Positions 13,157 through 21,301 of a DNA stretch of 32,559 nt are shown piece after piece. Position 1 is the stretch's first letter; each line of letters begins with the position of its first letter. The DNA lies in NCBI RefSeq assembly GCF_918697925.1, contig NZ_CAKKMF010000060.1, positions 1 to 32,559 of the forward strand, read 5' to 3'. The notes under the pieces were generated by a model that was not told where the DNA came from, did not search any database, and was given only the letters and a program-made list of their open reading frames with translations. Source of the stretch: Arthrobacter sp. Bi26. GTDB taxonomy: Bacteria; Actinomycetota; Actinomycetes; Actinomycetales; Micrococcaceae. Made by a program: the position numbers and the translations under genes.

Positions 13157-13795
13157 CTACCCGCGCACGATCACCACGTCCAGGGTCCGCGGTCCGTGGA
13201 CGCCTTCGACGCGTTCGAGTTCGATGTCGCTTGTGGCGCTGGGGCCGCTGATCCAGGTCTGCGGGCGGGTGCCGTCGAGCCGGCGGAGGGCCTCCGGCAG
13301 GATCGCCGTGATATCCCGGGCCCGCACGATGCAGATGTGGCGGTCCGGGACGAGGCTGATGACCCGGCGGCCCTGGTCCGGGCTTGCGTCCAGGACGATG
13401 GTGCCGGTTTCGGCGACCGCCACGGCGCTGCCGGTGACGACGGCGTCCACCCTGTCCAGTTCCTCGACGCTGAGCCGGTGCCCGGGCGCGTCGGTGACGC
13501 GGCGGGAGCCGCCGTCGCGCGCGTCCGCCTCAGCGAACAGCGCCTGGTCGAGGCCGTGCGGAATGGCGTAGCGGCCGGCGCCTTCGAGCAGCACGGCGAG
13601 CCGCTGCGGCACCGCGGCTGCCTCCTCGATGAAGACGTTCGCCTTGTAGTCGACCAACCGGTCCGTCAGCAGCTCGATGAGCTCTTCCTCGCCCAGGGTG
13701 GAGCTGCGGCGGTAGTCGCGCGGCACGTCCGGTACGGCCGGGGCGTCGCGGAGGGCCGAGCGGATCCGGTCGAGTATTTCTTCGCGCGCGTTCAC
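13157..13795 (-). CDS. lutC: Lactate utilisation protein LutC (LUD domain)
   Basis: This 212-residue LUD-domain protein is the third subunit of the LutABC L-lactate oxidation system, which converts L-lactate to pyruvate without a flavin LldD. Recognisable segments are the N-terminal REEILDRIRSAL helix, DYRRSS, the TGSAVAVAETGTIVLDASPD block and the C-terminal ISGPSATSDIELERVEGVHG and GPR block, which is strongly LutC-like. The start is GTG at 13795, which overlaps the lutB TGA in GTGA and has GAGGAG just upstream. The longer frame to 13906 lies inside lutB and was rejected. It is the last gene of the operon, followed by a hairpin. Confidence 0.93.
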   Translation of the reverse strand: MNAREEILDRIRSALRDAPAVPDVPRDYRRSSTLGEEELIELLTDRLVDYKANVFIEEAAAVPQRLAVLLEGAGRYAIPHGLDQALFAEADARDGGSRRVTDAPGHRLSVEELDRVDAVVTGSAVAVAETGTIVLDASPDQGRRVISLVPDRHICIVRARDITAILPEALRRLDGTRPQTWISGPSATSDIELERVEGVHGPRTLDVVIVRG

Positions 13796-15375
13796 GGGTT
13801 CTCCTCTGTACCGGCGGATCCTGTGCCGGCGTTCCCAGTACCGGCGTCGCCCGTGCCGGTTGGGTCCGTCGGGGCGGCCGGGGCCCGATGTTCCTTGTCC
13901 CACCACTGCCGGAAGGACTGTGCCGGCGGCGCGGGGATGTCCCGGCTCTGGGTCCAGCCGGCGGCGATGCCCGGCAGTTTGGTGATTTTCTTATCCGGTC
14001 CGGCGGCGATCCGGCCCAGGGGCAGCGCCTTCTCGACCAGGCCAAGGTTCTTTCCAGAGGACAGCGCCCAGGAGGCAGCCTTCATGCCCAGGTCCATCTG
14101 GCTCGGCAGGCGCTCCCTCCCGCGTTTCCCGCGCTTGCCCCGTTTGCTGTCCACGTCCTCACCGCGCAGGTGCACCAGGATGTCCGGGATGTTGATCTTC
14201 ACCGGGCAGGCGTCATAGCAGGCCCCACACAGGGACGAGGCGTACGGCAGCGAGTTGTTCTCCTCCGCCGTGATCCCGGTCAGCAGCGGTGACAGGATGG
14301 CGCCGATCGGTCCCGGGTAGGTGGATCCGTAGGCGTGCCCGCCGGTGCGCTCATAGACGGGGCAGACGTTCATGCAGGCGCTGCAGCGGATGCAGTGCAG
14401 GGCTGAGCGGCCCATCTCGTCGGCCAGGGCGGCGCTGCGCCCGTTGTCCAGCAGGACCAGGTGGACGTTCTGCGGCCCGTCGTCGGGCGTGACGCCGGTC
14501 CACAGCGAGGTGTAGGGGTTCATCCGCTCGCCGGTGGAGGAGCGCGGGAGCAGCTGCATGAACACCTCGAGGTCCTCCCACGCCGGCAGCAGCTTCTCCA
14601 CGCCCATGACGGTGATGAGGGTTTCGGGCAGCGTCAGGCACATGCGTCCGTTGCCTTCGGATTCGACGACGGCGAGTGTGCCGGAGTCGGCGAGGGCGAA
14701 GTTCGCGCCGGACACGGCCACCTTGGCGCTGAGGAACTTGCGGCGCAGGTGGGCCCGGGCGGCCGCGGCGAGCCGGGCCGGCTCGTTGGTCAGCTCCGGG
14801 TCGACGCCCTCCATTTCGCGCAGGAAGATGTCCCGGACCTGGCTGCGGTTCTTGTGGATCGCCGGGACCAGGATGTGGCTGGGCTTGTCGTGGTCCAGCT
14901 GGACGATGAGCTCGGCGAGGTCGGTCTCGAACGCCGCGATCCCCTGTTCCTCGAGGTACTCGTTGAGGCCAATCTCCTGGGTGGCCATGGACTTGACCTT
15001 GACCACCTCGTCGGCGCCCTGCTCCCGGATGAGGGAAGCGACAATCGCGTTGGCTTCGCCGGCGTCGCGGGCCCAGTGGATGGTCCCGCCGCGGGCGGTG
15101 AAGTTCGCCTCGAATTGCTCCAGCAGCTCCGGCAGCCGCGCCATGACGGATTCCTTGATCGCCCGGCCGGCCTCGCGCAGCTCCTCCCAGTCGGGGAGCT
15201 CGGACACGACGGCCAGCCGCTTGTCCCGGATGGTCCGGGTGGCGTGGCCGAGGTTTGCCCGCAGCTGGGTGTTGCCGAGTTCGCGGCGGGCGGCCTTCGG
15301 GAAGGGCTCGTGCTCGTGCAGGTTGCCGATGCCGAAGACGGGCAGGGACGGCATCCCCAGGAATGTGCCGCTCAT
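13792..15375 (-). CDS. lutB: Lactate utilisation iron-sulfur protein LutB
   Basis: This 527-residue protein has an N-terminal LUD domain (about residues 60-300) and a ferredoxin-like C-terminal part with two 4Fe-4S motifs: CIRCSACMNVCP (Cys328, 331, 334, 338) and CGACYDACP (Cys383, 386, 390). That is the LutB/LldF architecture. It should pass electrons from lactate oxidation towards the quinone pool together with LutA and LutC. The ATG at 15375 overlaps the lutA stop in ATGA, and the 3' end overlaps lutC in GTGA. The last 60 residues are variable and end in a Gly/Thr/Ala-rich repeat (GTGDAGTGNAGTGSAGT) that is not part of the conserved domain. Confidence 0.94.
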   Translation of the reverse strand: MSGTFLGMPSLPVFGIGNLHEHEPFPKAARRELGNTQLRANLGHATRTIRDKRLAVVSELPDWEELREAGRAIKESVMARLPELLEQFEANFTARGGTIHWARDAGEANAIVASLIREQGADEVVKVKSMATQEIGLNEYLEEQGIAAFETDLAELIVQLDHDKPSHILVPAIHKNRSQVRDIFLREMEGVDPELTNEPARLAAAARAHLRRKFLSAKVAVSGANFALADSGTLAVVESEGNGRMCLTLPETLITVMGVEKLLPAWEDLEVFMQLLPRSSTGERMNPYTSLWTGVTPDDGPQNVHLVLLDNGRSAALADEMGRSALHCIRCSACMNVCPVYERTGGHAYGSTYPGPIGAILSPLLTGITAEENNSLPYASSLCGACYDACPVKINIPDILVHLRGEDVDSKRGKRGKRGRERLPSQMDLGMKAASWALSSGKNLGLVEKALPLGRIAAGPDKKITKLPGIAAGWTQSRDIPAPPAQSFRQWWDKEHRAPAAPTDPTGTGDAGTGNAGTGSAGTEENP

Positions 15376-16175
15376 CGTGCGGTCCTTCCGGTGGTGAGGC
15401 GGACGTCGCCGGTGACGGCGGCGGGATTCTCGAGGGTGCTGGCCAGGATCTCGGCGAAGTGCATCGTGGTGACGCCGCTGCCCTGGCGGGACAGGCCACC
15501 GCCGATATGCAGGAGGCAGGAGGCGTCACCCCCGGCGCAGAGATCCGCGCCGGTGCCGCAGATGTTGGCGGTCTTGTCCGCGAGCATCGCCGAGGACACG
15601 TCCGCGTTCTTCATCGAGAAGGTTCCGCCGAAGCCGCAGCACTGCTCGGCCTCGGGCAGCTCGGCCACCTCGATGCCTGCCACCGAGCGCAGCAGGTCCA
15701 GCTGCCGGTCGCCGAGCCGGAGAAGCCGCATGCCGTGGCAGCTGGGGTGGTAGGTGATCCGGTGCGGGAAGTAGGAGCCCAGCTGTGCCGCGGCGTCCGT
15801 GACGCCGAGGACATCGACCAGGAGCTGGGAGAGCTCGTAGGTCTTATGTCCGACGGCCGCTGCCCGGGCTTCCAGCCCGGCGTCCCCGCAGCGGCGGGCA
15901 ACCATGGGGTGCTGGTGCTTCACGGAGGCGACGCAGGAACCGGACGGTGCGACGGCGACGTCGTACTCGTCTTCTTCGAATGCCTTCACATGGTTGGCGA
16001 CGACGGGCAGCGCCTCCCGGAAGTAGCCGCTGTTGACGTGCATCTGCCCGCAGCAGGCCTGCCCGGCGGGGAAGATGACCTCGTGGCCGAGGCGTTCGAG
16101 GATGGACACGGTGGCGCGCGCCGTGGCCGGGTACATGGCGTCCACGATGCACGTGGCGAAGAGTGCGATCTTCAC
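15372..16175 (-). CDS. lutA: Lactate utilisation protein LutA (CCG-domain Fe-S oxidoreductase)
   Basis: This 267-residue protein has two cysteine-rich CCG domains: ALFATCIVDAMYP with GQACCGQMHVNSG, then PSCHGMRLL with EQCCGFGGTFSMK. These are the hallmarks of LutA/LldE and heterodisulfide-reductase-like subunits that hold noncubane Fe-S clusters. It acts with LutB and LutC in L-lactate oxidation. The start is GTG at 16175, with GGAGGT at an ideal distance, and overlaps the rhamnulokinase stop in GTGA. The same frame runs further upstream but lies inside the kinase gene. Coupling to the rhamnose genes indicates that its lactate comes from lactaldehyde. Confidence 0.94.
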   Translation of the reverse strand: MKIALFATCIVDAMYPATARATVSILERLGHEVIFPAGQACCGQMHVNSGYFREALPVVANHVKAFEEDEYDVAVAPSGSCVASVKHQHPMVARRCGDAGLEARAAAVGHKTYELSQLLVDVLGVTDAAAQLGSYFPHRITYHPSCHGMRLLRLGDRQLDLLRSVAGIEVAELPEAEQCCGFGGTFSMKNADVSSAMLADKTANICGTGADLCAGGDASCLLHIGGGLSRQGSGVTTMHFAEILASTLENPAAVTGDVRLTTGRTAR

Positions 16176-17701
16176 CGGGCACCTCCGGCCCTCTGGTGTT
16201 CCGCCACAGTTGAGGGCACGTACTCCGCCGGCTGCTGGGAGGCGCGCACCACGGCGCGCAGCTCGCCCAGGCCGCCGCCGAGCACGCCGGCGGCGCGGGC
16301 CTGAACCAGGACGTTGCCCAGGGCCGTGGCTTCGACCGGACCGGACAGGACGGGCTTGCCGGTCGCGTCGGCGGTGAGCTGGCACAGGAGCCGGTTCTGG
16401 GATCCGCCGCCCACAATGTGCACGACGCCGGCCCGGACGTCCGCGAGCCGTTCGGCGTCGGCGATGGTCCGGGCGTAGCCGGCGGCGAGGCTGTCCAGGA
16501 TGCAGCGCACGATGTGCGCGGGATGCTCCGGGAGGACCGCGCCGGTGTTGCGGACCGCGGCCCGGATCCGTTCGGGCATGTTGTCGGGGGCGATAAAGTA
16601 CGAATCGTTGGCGTTGATGACGGGACCGCCGGGAGGAAGAGTTGCGGCTGCGTCGAGCAGTTCCTCAAGTCCGGGCCGGTAGCCTTCGGCGGCCCAGGCG
16701 CGCTGGCATTCGCTGAGCAACCAGAGGCCGCCGACGTTGCGCAGGTAGCGGATGGTGCCGTCCACGCCGCGTTCGTTGGTGAAGTTCGCGGCCCGGCTGG
16801 CCTCGGTCAGGACCGGATGGGAGAGTTCGACACCGACCAGGGACCACGTGCCCGAGGAGATGTAGGCGAATTTCTCCTCATCACCTCCGGCGCCCGCGGG
16901 TACGGCAGCGACGGCCGAGGCGGTGTCGTGCGAGCCCACGGCCACCACTTCCGTGGCAGCGGGCAGGCCGGTCCGTTCCGCGATCTCCGGCAGCAGGGTG
17001 CCGAGGGTCTCGCCGGGCTGGATCAGCGGCGGGAACAGGTGCTTGGGCAGGCCCAGGGCGGCCAGGAACTCCGTGGCCCACTCCCCCGCGACGGCGTCGA
17101 AGAGCCCGGTGGTGGAGGCGTTGGTGGCCTCGGTGCGGCGCCGGCCGGTCAGCAGGAACCCGATGAGGTCAGGGATCAGCAGCGCCTGCAGCCCCTCCAG
17201 TGCGGGCTCGGTGGCGAGCTGGTAGATGGTGTTGAACGGCAGGAACTGCAGCCCCGTGGTGGCGTAGAGCCGGGCCGGATCGAGTTCCTGGTGGACCGGG
17301 GCGACGGCGGCCCGGGACCGGTCATCGCGGTAGCTGAACGGCGAGGCGACGAGCTCGCCGGCGGCGTTGACCAGCCCGTAGTCCACGGCCCACGTGTCGA
17401 TCCCGATGCTGGCGATGCGCTCGCCGCGGGCCGCGGCCGCCGTGGCGGCGGCCGCGAGCCCGGTGAGGACCTCGGCGAACAGCGCGTCGAAGTCCCAGCG
17501 GAGGCCGCCGTCGAGCTCCTTGACGCCGTTGGGGAAGCGGTGCACCGTCTCCAGCTCGGCCCTCGTCCCACCGGGACTACCCGTGACCCGGCCCAGGATG
17601 ACGCGGCCAGAGGAGGCGCCGATGTCGACGGCGGCGAACAGGCCGCCGCTGGCTGGTGCCGTATCCGCTGGTGGCACGGTGCCCATCGCAGGAAGGCTCA
17701 T
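16172..17701 (-). CDS. rhaB: Rhamnulokinase
   Basis: This 509-residue FGGY-family carbohydrate kinase has the N-terminal ATPase loop AVDIGASSGRVILG, a WAVDYGL catalytic region, and C-terminal segments SSGTWSLVGVE and HIVGGGSQNRLLCQLTADATGKPVLSGP (adenosine-binding). The DIGASSGR form and SGTWSL are typical of RhaB. It phosphorylates L-rhamnulose to L-rhamnulose-1-phosphate. The start ATG at 17701 overlaps the upstream aldolase stop in ATGA; the longer same-frame ORF to 18403 is antisense noise over that gene. The stop overlaps lutA. Its position between the aldolase fusion and lutA fits one continuous catabolic operon. Confidence 0.95.
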   Translation of the reverse strand: MSLPAMGTVPPADTAPASGGLFAAVDIGASSGRVILGRVTGSPGGTRAELETVHRFPNGVKELDGGLRWDFDALFAEVLTGLAAAATAAAARGERIASIGIDTWAVDYGLVNAAGELVASPFSYRDDRSRAAVAPVHQELDPARLYATTGLQFLPFNTIYQLATEPALEGLQALLIPDLIGFLLTGRRRTEATNASTTGLFDAVAGEWATEFLAALGLPKHLFPPLIQPGETLGTLLPEIAERTGLPAATEVVAVGSHDTASAVAAVPAGAGGDEEKFAYISSGTWSLVGVELSHPVLTEASRAANFTNERGVDGTIRYLRNVGGLWLLSECQRAWAAEGYRPGLEELLDAAATLPPGGPVINANDSYFIAPDNMPERIRAAVRNTGAVLPEHPAHIVRCILDSLAAGYARTIADAERLADVRAGVVHIVGGGSQNRLLCQLTADATGKPVLSGPVEATALGNVLVQARAAGVLGGGLGELRAVVRASQQPAEYVPSTVAEHQRAGGAR

Positions 17702-19737
17702 CGCAGGAAGGCCGCGGCCACGCCGGCGTCCACGGGGATGTGGAGCCCGGTGGTGTGGGAGAGCTCGCTGCCGGTGAGCACGGCGGCGGCGTTGGCCACG
17801 TTTTCGGGCAGGACTTCGCGCTTGAGCAGGGTGCGCTGGGCGTAGTACTTGCCCAGCTCCTCTTCCTGCACGCCGTAGACGGCGGCGCGCTTGGCGCCCC
17901 AGCCGCCGGCGAAGATCCCGGAGCCGCGGACCACGCCGTCGGGGTTGATGCCGTTGACCCGGATGCCGTACTCGCCCAGTTCCGCGGCGAGGAGCCGGAC
18001 CTGGTGGGCCTGGTCTGCCTTGGTGGCGGAGTAGGCGATGTTGTTCGGGCCCGCGAACACGGAGTTCTTGGAGGAGATGTAGATGATGTCCCCGCCCATT
18101 TCCTGGCCGATCATCACCTGCGCGGCGGCCTTGGCCATCAGGAACGAACCCTTGGCCATGACGTTGTGCTGAAGGTCCCAGTCCTTCTCCGTGGTTTCCA
18201 GGAGCGGCTTCGAGATGGAGAGTCCGGCATTGTTGACCACCAGGTCCAGGCCGCCGAAGGCCAGGACGGCTTCCTGGATGGCCGCGGCGATCTGGGCCTC
18301 GTCGGTGACATCGGCCTGGACGCCGATCGCGACGTCGGGGCCGCCGAGTTCCGCGGCCACCGCGCGGGCGTTGTCCAGGTTCAGGTCCGCGATGACCACG
18401 CACGCGCCGTCGGCGGCGAAACGGGTGGCGATCGCCTTGCCGATCCCCGACGCCGCCCCGGTCACCAGGGCGATCCGGCCGGCGTGGGATTTCGGCTTGG
18501 GCATCCGGGCCAGCTTGGCCTCTTCCAGGGCCCAGTACTCGATCCGGAACTTCTCAGATTCCTCGATCGGGGCGTAGCTGGAGACGGCCTCGGCGCCGCG
18601 CATGACATTGATGGCGTTGAGGTAGAACTCCCCCGCCACCCGGGCGGTCTGCTTGTTCGCCCCGAAGGAGAACATGCCCACCCCGGGCACCAAGACGATC
18701 GCCGGGTCCGCGCCGCGCAGGGCGGGGCTCTCAGGGGTCGCGTGCCGGTCGTAGTACTCCTGGTAGTCCTCGCGGTAGGCGGCGTGGAGTTCCTTCAGCC
18801 GGGCGATCGAGTCCTCGACCGGGGCGTCGGCGGGCAGGTCCAGGACCAGCGGCTTGACCTTGGTGCGCAGGAAGTGGTCCGGGCAGGACGTGCCCAGGGC
18901 GCCGAGCCGCGGGTGCTCGGCGGCTTCGAGGAACTCCAGGACGGCTGGGTCGTCGCTGAAGTGCCCCAGCTGCGGCTTGTCCGTCGAGGCGAGTCCGCGG
19001 ATCACGGGCGCCAGGGCGGCCGCCTTCGCCCGCCGCTCGGTTTCCGGGAGGGCAGCGTAGCCGGGCAGCTTCGGCCCGAACGGTTCGGCCCGGCCGTGGT
19101 CCTTGATGTACTGCTCGGCCTGTTCGATGATCCACAGCGAGTTGGCCTCGGCTTCCTCGCTGGTGGCGCCCCAGGCCGTGATGCCATGTCCGCCGAGGAT
19201 GGTGCCGACCGCGTGCGGGTTCGCGTCCTTGATCGCGGCGATGTCCAGGCCCAGCTGGAACCCGGGGCGCCGCCACGGCACCCACGCGACCTTCTCGCCG
19301 AAGATCTCCTTGGTGAGCGCCTCGCCGTCGGCCGCCGTGGCAATGGCGATCCCGGAGTCCGGGTGCAGGTGGTCCACGTGCGCGGCATCGACCAGGCCGT
19401 GCATGGCGGTGTCGATCGACGGCGCGGCGCCGCCCAAGCCGAACAGGCAGTAGTCGAATGCGGCCACCATCTCGTCTTCGCGCTCGACGCCGGGGTACAC
19501 GTTTTTCAGCGCCTGCAGCCGGTCCAGCCGCAGCACGGCAAGGCCTCCGGCCTTCAGTGTGCCGAGGTCGCCGCCGGAGCCCTTGACCCACAGGAGTTCG
19601 ACGTCCTCGCCGGTCACGGGGTCCTTTTCGGTGCCCTTGGCCGAGGTGTTACCGCCGGCGAAGTTGGTGTTCCGCTTGTCCGCGCCGAGGCGGTTGGAAC
19701 GGGCAATCAGTTCTTCAACAGTCTTGTTCTCAGTCAT
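17698..19737 (-). CDS. rhaEW: Bifunctional rhamnulose-1-phosphate aldolase / lactaldehyde dehydrogenase (RhaEW type)
   Basis: This 679-residue fusion has two parts. The N-terminal ~420 residues are a class II aldolase with metal ligands in HVDHLHPDSG and GGHGITAWG and the N-terminal NTNFAGGNTSAK loop. The C-terminal ~245 residues are a short-chain dehydrogenase with nucleotide motif VTGAASGIGKAIA, NNAG, and the YSATK active site. Proteins of this layout (YuxG/RhaEW in Bacillus and other phyla) split rhamnulose-1-phosphate to DHAP and L-lactaldehyde and oxidise the latter to L-lactate. The ATG at 19737 is the family-typical MTENKTVEEL start, 5 bases after the isomerase stop. An upstream in-frame start at 19755 would overlap that gene. 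Confidence 0.93.
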   Translation of the reverse strand: MTENKTVEELIARSNRLGADKRNTNFAGGNTSAKGTEKDPVTGEDVELLWVKGSGGDLGTLKAGGLAVLRLDRLQALKNVYPGVEREDEMVAAFDYCLFGLGGAAPSIDTAMHGLVDAAHVDHLHPDSGIAIATAADGEALTKEIFGEKVAWVPWRRPGFQLGLDIAAIKDANPHAVGTILGGHGITAWGATSEEAEANSLWIIEQAEQYIKDHGRAEPFGPKLPGYAALPETERRAKAAALAPVIRGLASTDKPQLGHFSDDPAVLEFLEAAEHPRLGALGTSCPDHFLRTKVKPLVLDLPADAPVEDSIARLKELHAAYREDYQEYYDRHATPESPALRGADPAIVLVPGVGMFSFGANKQTARVAGEFYLNAINVMRGAEAVSSYAPIEESEKFRIEYWALEEAKLARMPKPKSHAGRIALVTGAASGIGKAIATRFAADGACVVIADLNLDNARAVAAELGGPDVAIGVQADVTDEAQIAAAIQEAVLAFGGLDLVVNNAGLSISKPLLETTEKDWDLQHNVMAKGSFLMAKAAAQVMIGQEMGGDIIYISSKNSVFAGPNNIAYSATKADQAHQVRLLAAELGEYGIRVNGINPDGVVRGSGIFAGGWGAKRAAVYGVQEEELGKYYAQRTLLKREVLPENVANAAAVLTGSELSHTTGLHIPVDAGVAAAFLR

Positions 19738-19742
19738 AACTC

Positions 19743-20921
19743 TTAAGCGCCCCATCCGGCTTGCTGGCCGCCGACGCGGTCCTCGTTGATCTTCTTCTGG
19801 TAGCCGCTGGCCTTGAAGGCGGCCAGCGGGTCCGCGGGCAGGCCGCGGGATTCACGCCACTGCGCCAGCGCAGGACGGACATCGGTGTAGAAGGCATCGT
19901 TGAAGATGCCGTTGGCGGCCAGGACATCCCCGCTGCGCTGGGCCTCGGCGAGCGCGTCCGTGTCGATCAGCAGGGCCCGGGCAGTCATTTCCTGGACGTT
20001 GAGCACCGAGCGGATCTGGCCCGGGATCTTTTCTTCCAGGTTGTGGCACTGGTCCAGCATCAGGGCGACGGCTGAATTCTCTCCTGCGGACTTGCCGAAG
20101 CCGCCGCCGCGGATGACCTCATGCATGATGCGGAAGAGCTGGAACGGGTCGGCCGCGCCGACGATCAGGTCATCATCCGCGTAGAAGCGGGAGTTGAAGT
20201 CAAAGGAGCCGAGCTTGCCCAGGCGCAGCAGCTGCATGACGATGAATTCGATGTTGGTGCCCGGGGCGTGGTGGCCGGTGTCCAAGCAGACGAGGGCCTT
20301 CTCGCCCAGCGCCAGGGTCTGAGCGTAGGAGGTGCCCCAGTCCGGGACGTCGGTGTGATAGAAAGCCGGCTCGAAGAACTTGTATTCCAGCACCAGGCGC
20401 TGTTCCGCGCCCAAGGCGGCGTAGATCTCCTGCAGGGATTCGGCCAGGCGGTCCTGCCGGCCGCGCATGTCGTCCTGGCCCGGGTAGTTGGTGCCGTCCG
20501 CGAGCCAGATCTTCAAATCGCGCGAGCCCGTGGCGTGCATGATCTCCAGGCACTCGAGGTGGTGGTCGATGGCGCGGCGGCGCACCGCAGGGTTCAAGGA
20601 GGTCAGCGAGCCGAACTTGTACTCGTCGTCCTGGAAGGTATTGGAGTTCACCGTGCCCAGGCCCACGCCCAGACCCGCCGCGTACTCCTTCAGGGCCGCG
20701 TAGTCATCCACCTTGTCCCAGGGGATGTGCAGGGCGACCGTGGGTGCCAGGCCGGTGAGTTCGTGGACCTTCGCGGCGTCGGCCAACTTCTCCTGGACGG
20801 TGCGCGGGGTGCCGGGCGTGCCGAACACCCTGAAGCGGGTGCCGGAGTTGCCGTAGGCCCAGGACGGGACCTCGATGGCGAGTTCCCCGAGGCGGCCCAG
20901 GGCCGTTTCTGTGGTGTTCAT
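19743..20921 (-). CDS. rhaI: L-rhamnose isomerase
   Basis: This 392-residue TIM-barrel isomerase is of the RhaI (Pseudomonas-like) rather than the E. coli RhaA type. Metal-ligand segments are visible in LEYKFFEPAFYHTDVPDWG, CLDTGHHAPGTN and SFDFNSRFYADDDL. It interconverts L-rhamnose and L-rhamnulose, the first committed step of the phosphorylating pathway. The ATG at 20921 overlaps the mutarotase stop in ATGA and has AAGGA upstream. The same frame continues open to 21581 opposite other genes, but that part is not real. The C-terminus (KINEDRVGGQQAGWGA) is usual for actinobacterial members. Confidence 0.94.
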   Translation of the reverse strand: MNTTETALGRLGELAIEVPSWAYGNSGTRFRVFGTPGTPRTVQEKLADAAKVHELTGLAPTVALHIPWDKVDDYAALKEYAAGLGVGLGTVNSNTFQDDEYKFGSLTSLNPAVRRRAIDHHLECLEIMHATGSRDLKIWLADGTNYPGQDDMRGRQDRLAESLQEIYAALGAEQRLVLEYKFFEPAFYHTDVPDWGTSYAQTLALGEKALVCLDTGHHAPGTNIEFIVMQLLRLGKLGSFDFNSRFYADDDLIVGAADPFQLFRIMHEVIRGGGFGKSAGENSAVALMLDQCHNLEEKIPGQIRSVLNVQEMTARALLIDTDALAEAQRSGDVLAANGIFNDAFYTDVRPALAQWRESRGLPADPLAAFKASGYQKKINEDRVGGQQAGWGA

Positions 20922-21301
20922 GACTGTTCCTTTTGCGGTTGGTGGTTGTCCCCGGCGGCGTTGGCCGCGGACAACTGGTCCTCGAGATTGAAGATTTCGG
21001 TGAGCTGGAGGAAGCCCTGGTCCGGTGCACCGGAGAGATCCTCGAAGAAGCCGGCCATGTCGGCCTGCCAGCGGTCGTTGACGTCCGTGGCTGCCATCCG
21101 GGCCTGCGCGCCGGTCAGGCTGTCTGTTTCGAAGTAGCCGATCAGGAGCCCGTCGGGCCGGAGGAAGAGTGAGTAGTTGTTCCAGCCGCAGGCCTTGAGG
21201 GCCCGGAGCATCTCCGGCCAGACGGCGGCGTGCCGGCGGGTGTATTCCTCGATCAGCCCGGGCTTGACCTGAAGTTGGAAGCAAACGCGTTGCGTGCTCA
21301 T
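20918..21301 (-). CDS. rhaM: L-rhamnose mutarotase
   Basis: This 127-residue protein has the ferredoxin-like mutarotase fold with the RRHAAVWPEM active-site segment (the conserved His), GWNNYSLFLRPDGLLIGYFE and DVNDRWQADM. It interconverts alpha and beta anomers of L-rhamnose to feed the isomerase. It is about 20 residues longer than the E. coli protein, with the extra length in the Gln/Asn-rich C-terminus. The ATG at 21301 overlaps the upstream isomerase stop, and its own stop overlaps rhaI, both through ATGA. Confidence 0.92.
   Translation of the reverse strand: MSTQRVCFQLQVKPGLIEEYTRRHAAVWPEMLRALKACGWNNYSLFLRPDGLLIGYFETDSLTGAQARMAATDVNDRWQADMAGFFEDLSGAPDQGFLQLTEIFNLEDQLSAANAAGDNHQPQKEQS

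Noticed and set aside
17702..18403. Upstream extension of the rhamnulokinase frame
   Set aside because: The kinase begins at ATG 17701 within the ATGA overlap. The extension is Arg/Gly-rich shadow over the aldolase fusion.
14461..19746. Plus-strand ORFs of 430, 475 and 696 codons
   Set aside because: They are antisense to lutB, rhaB and rhaEW, with no domain and no start signals.
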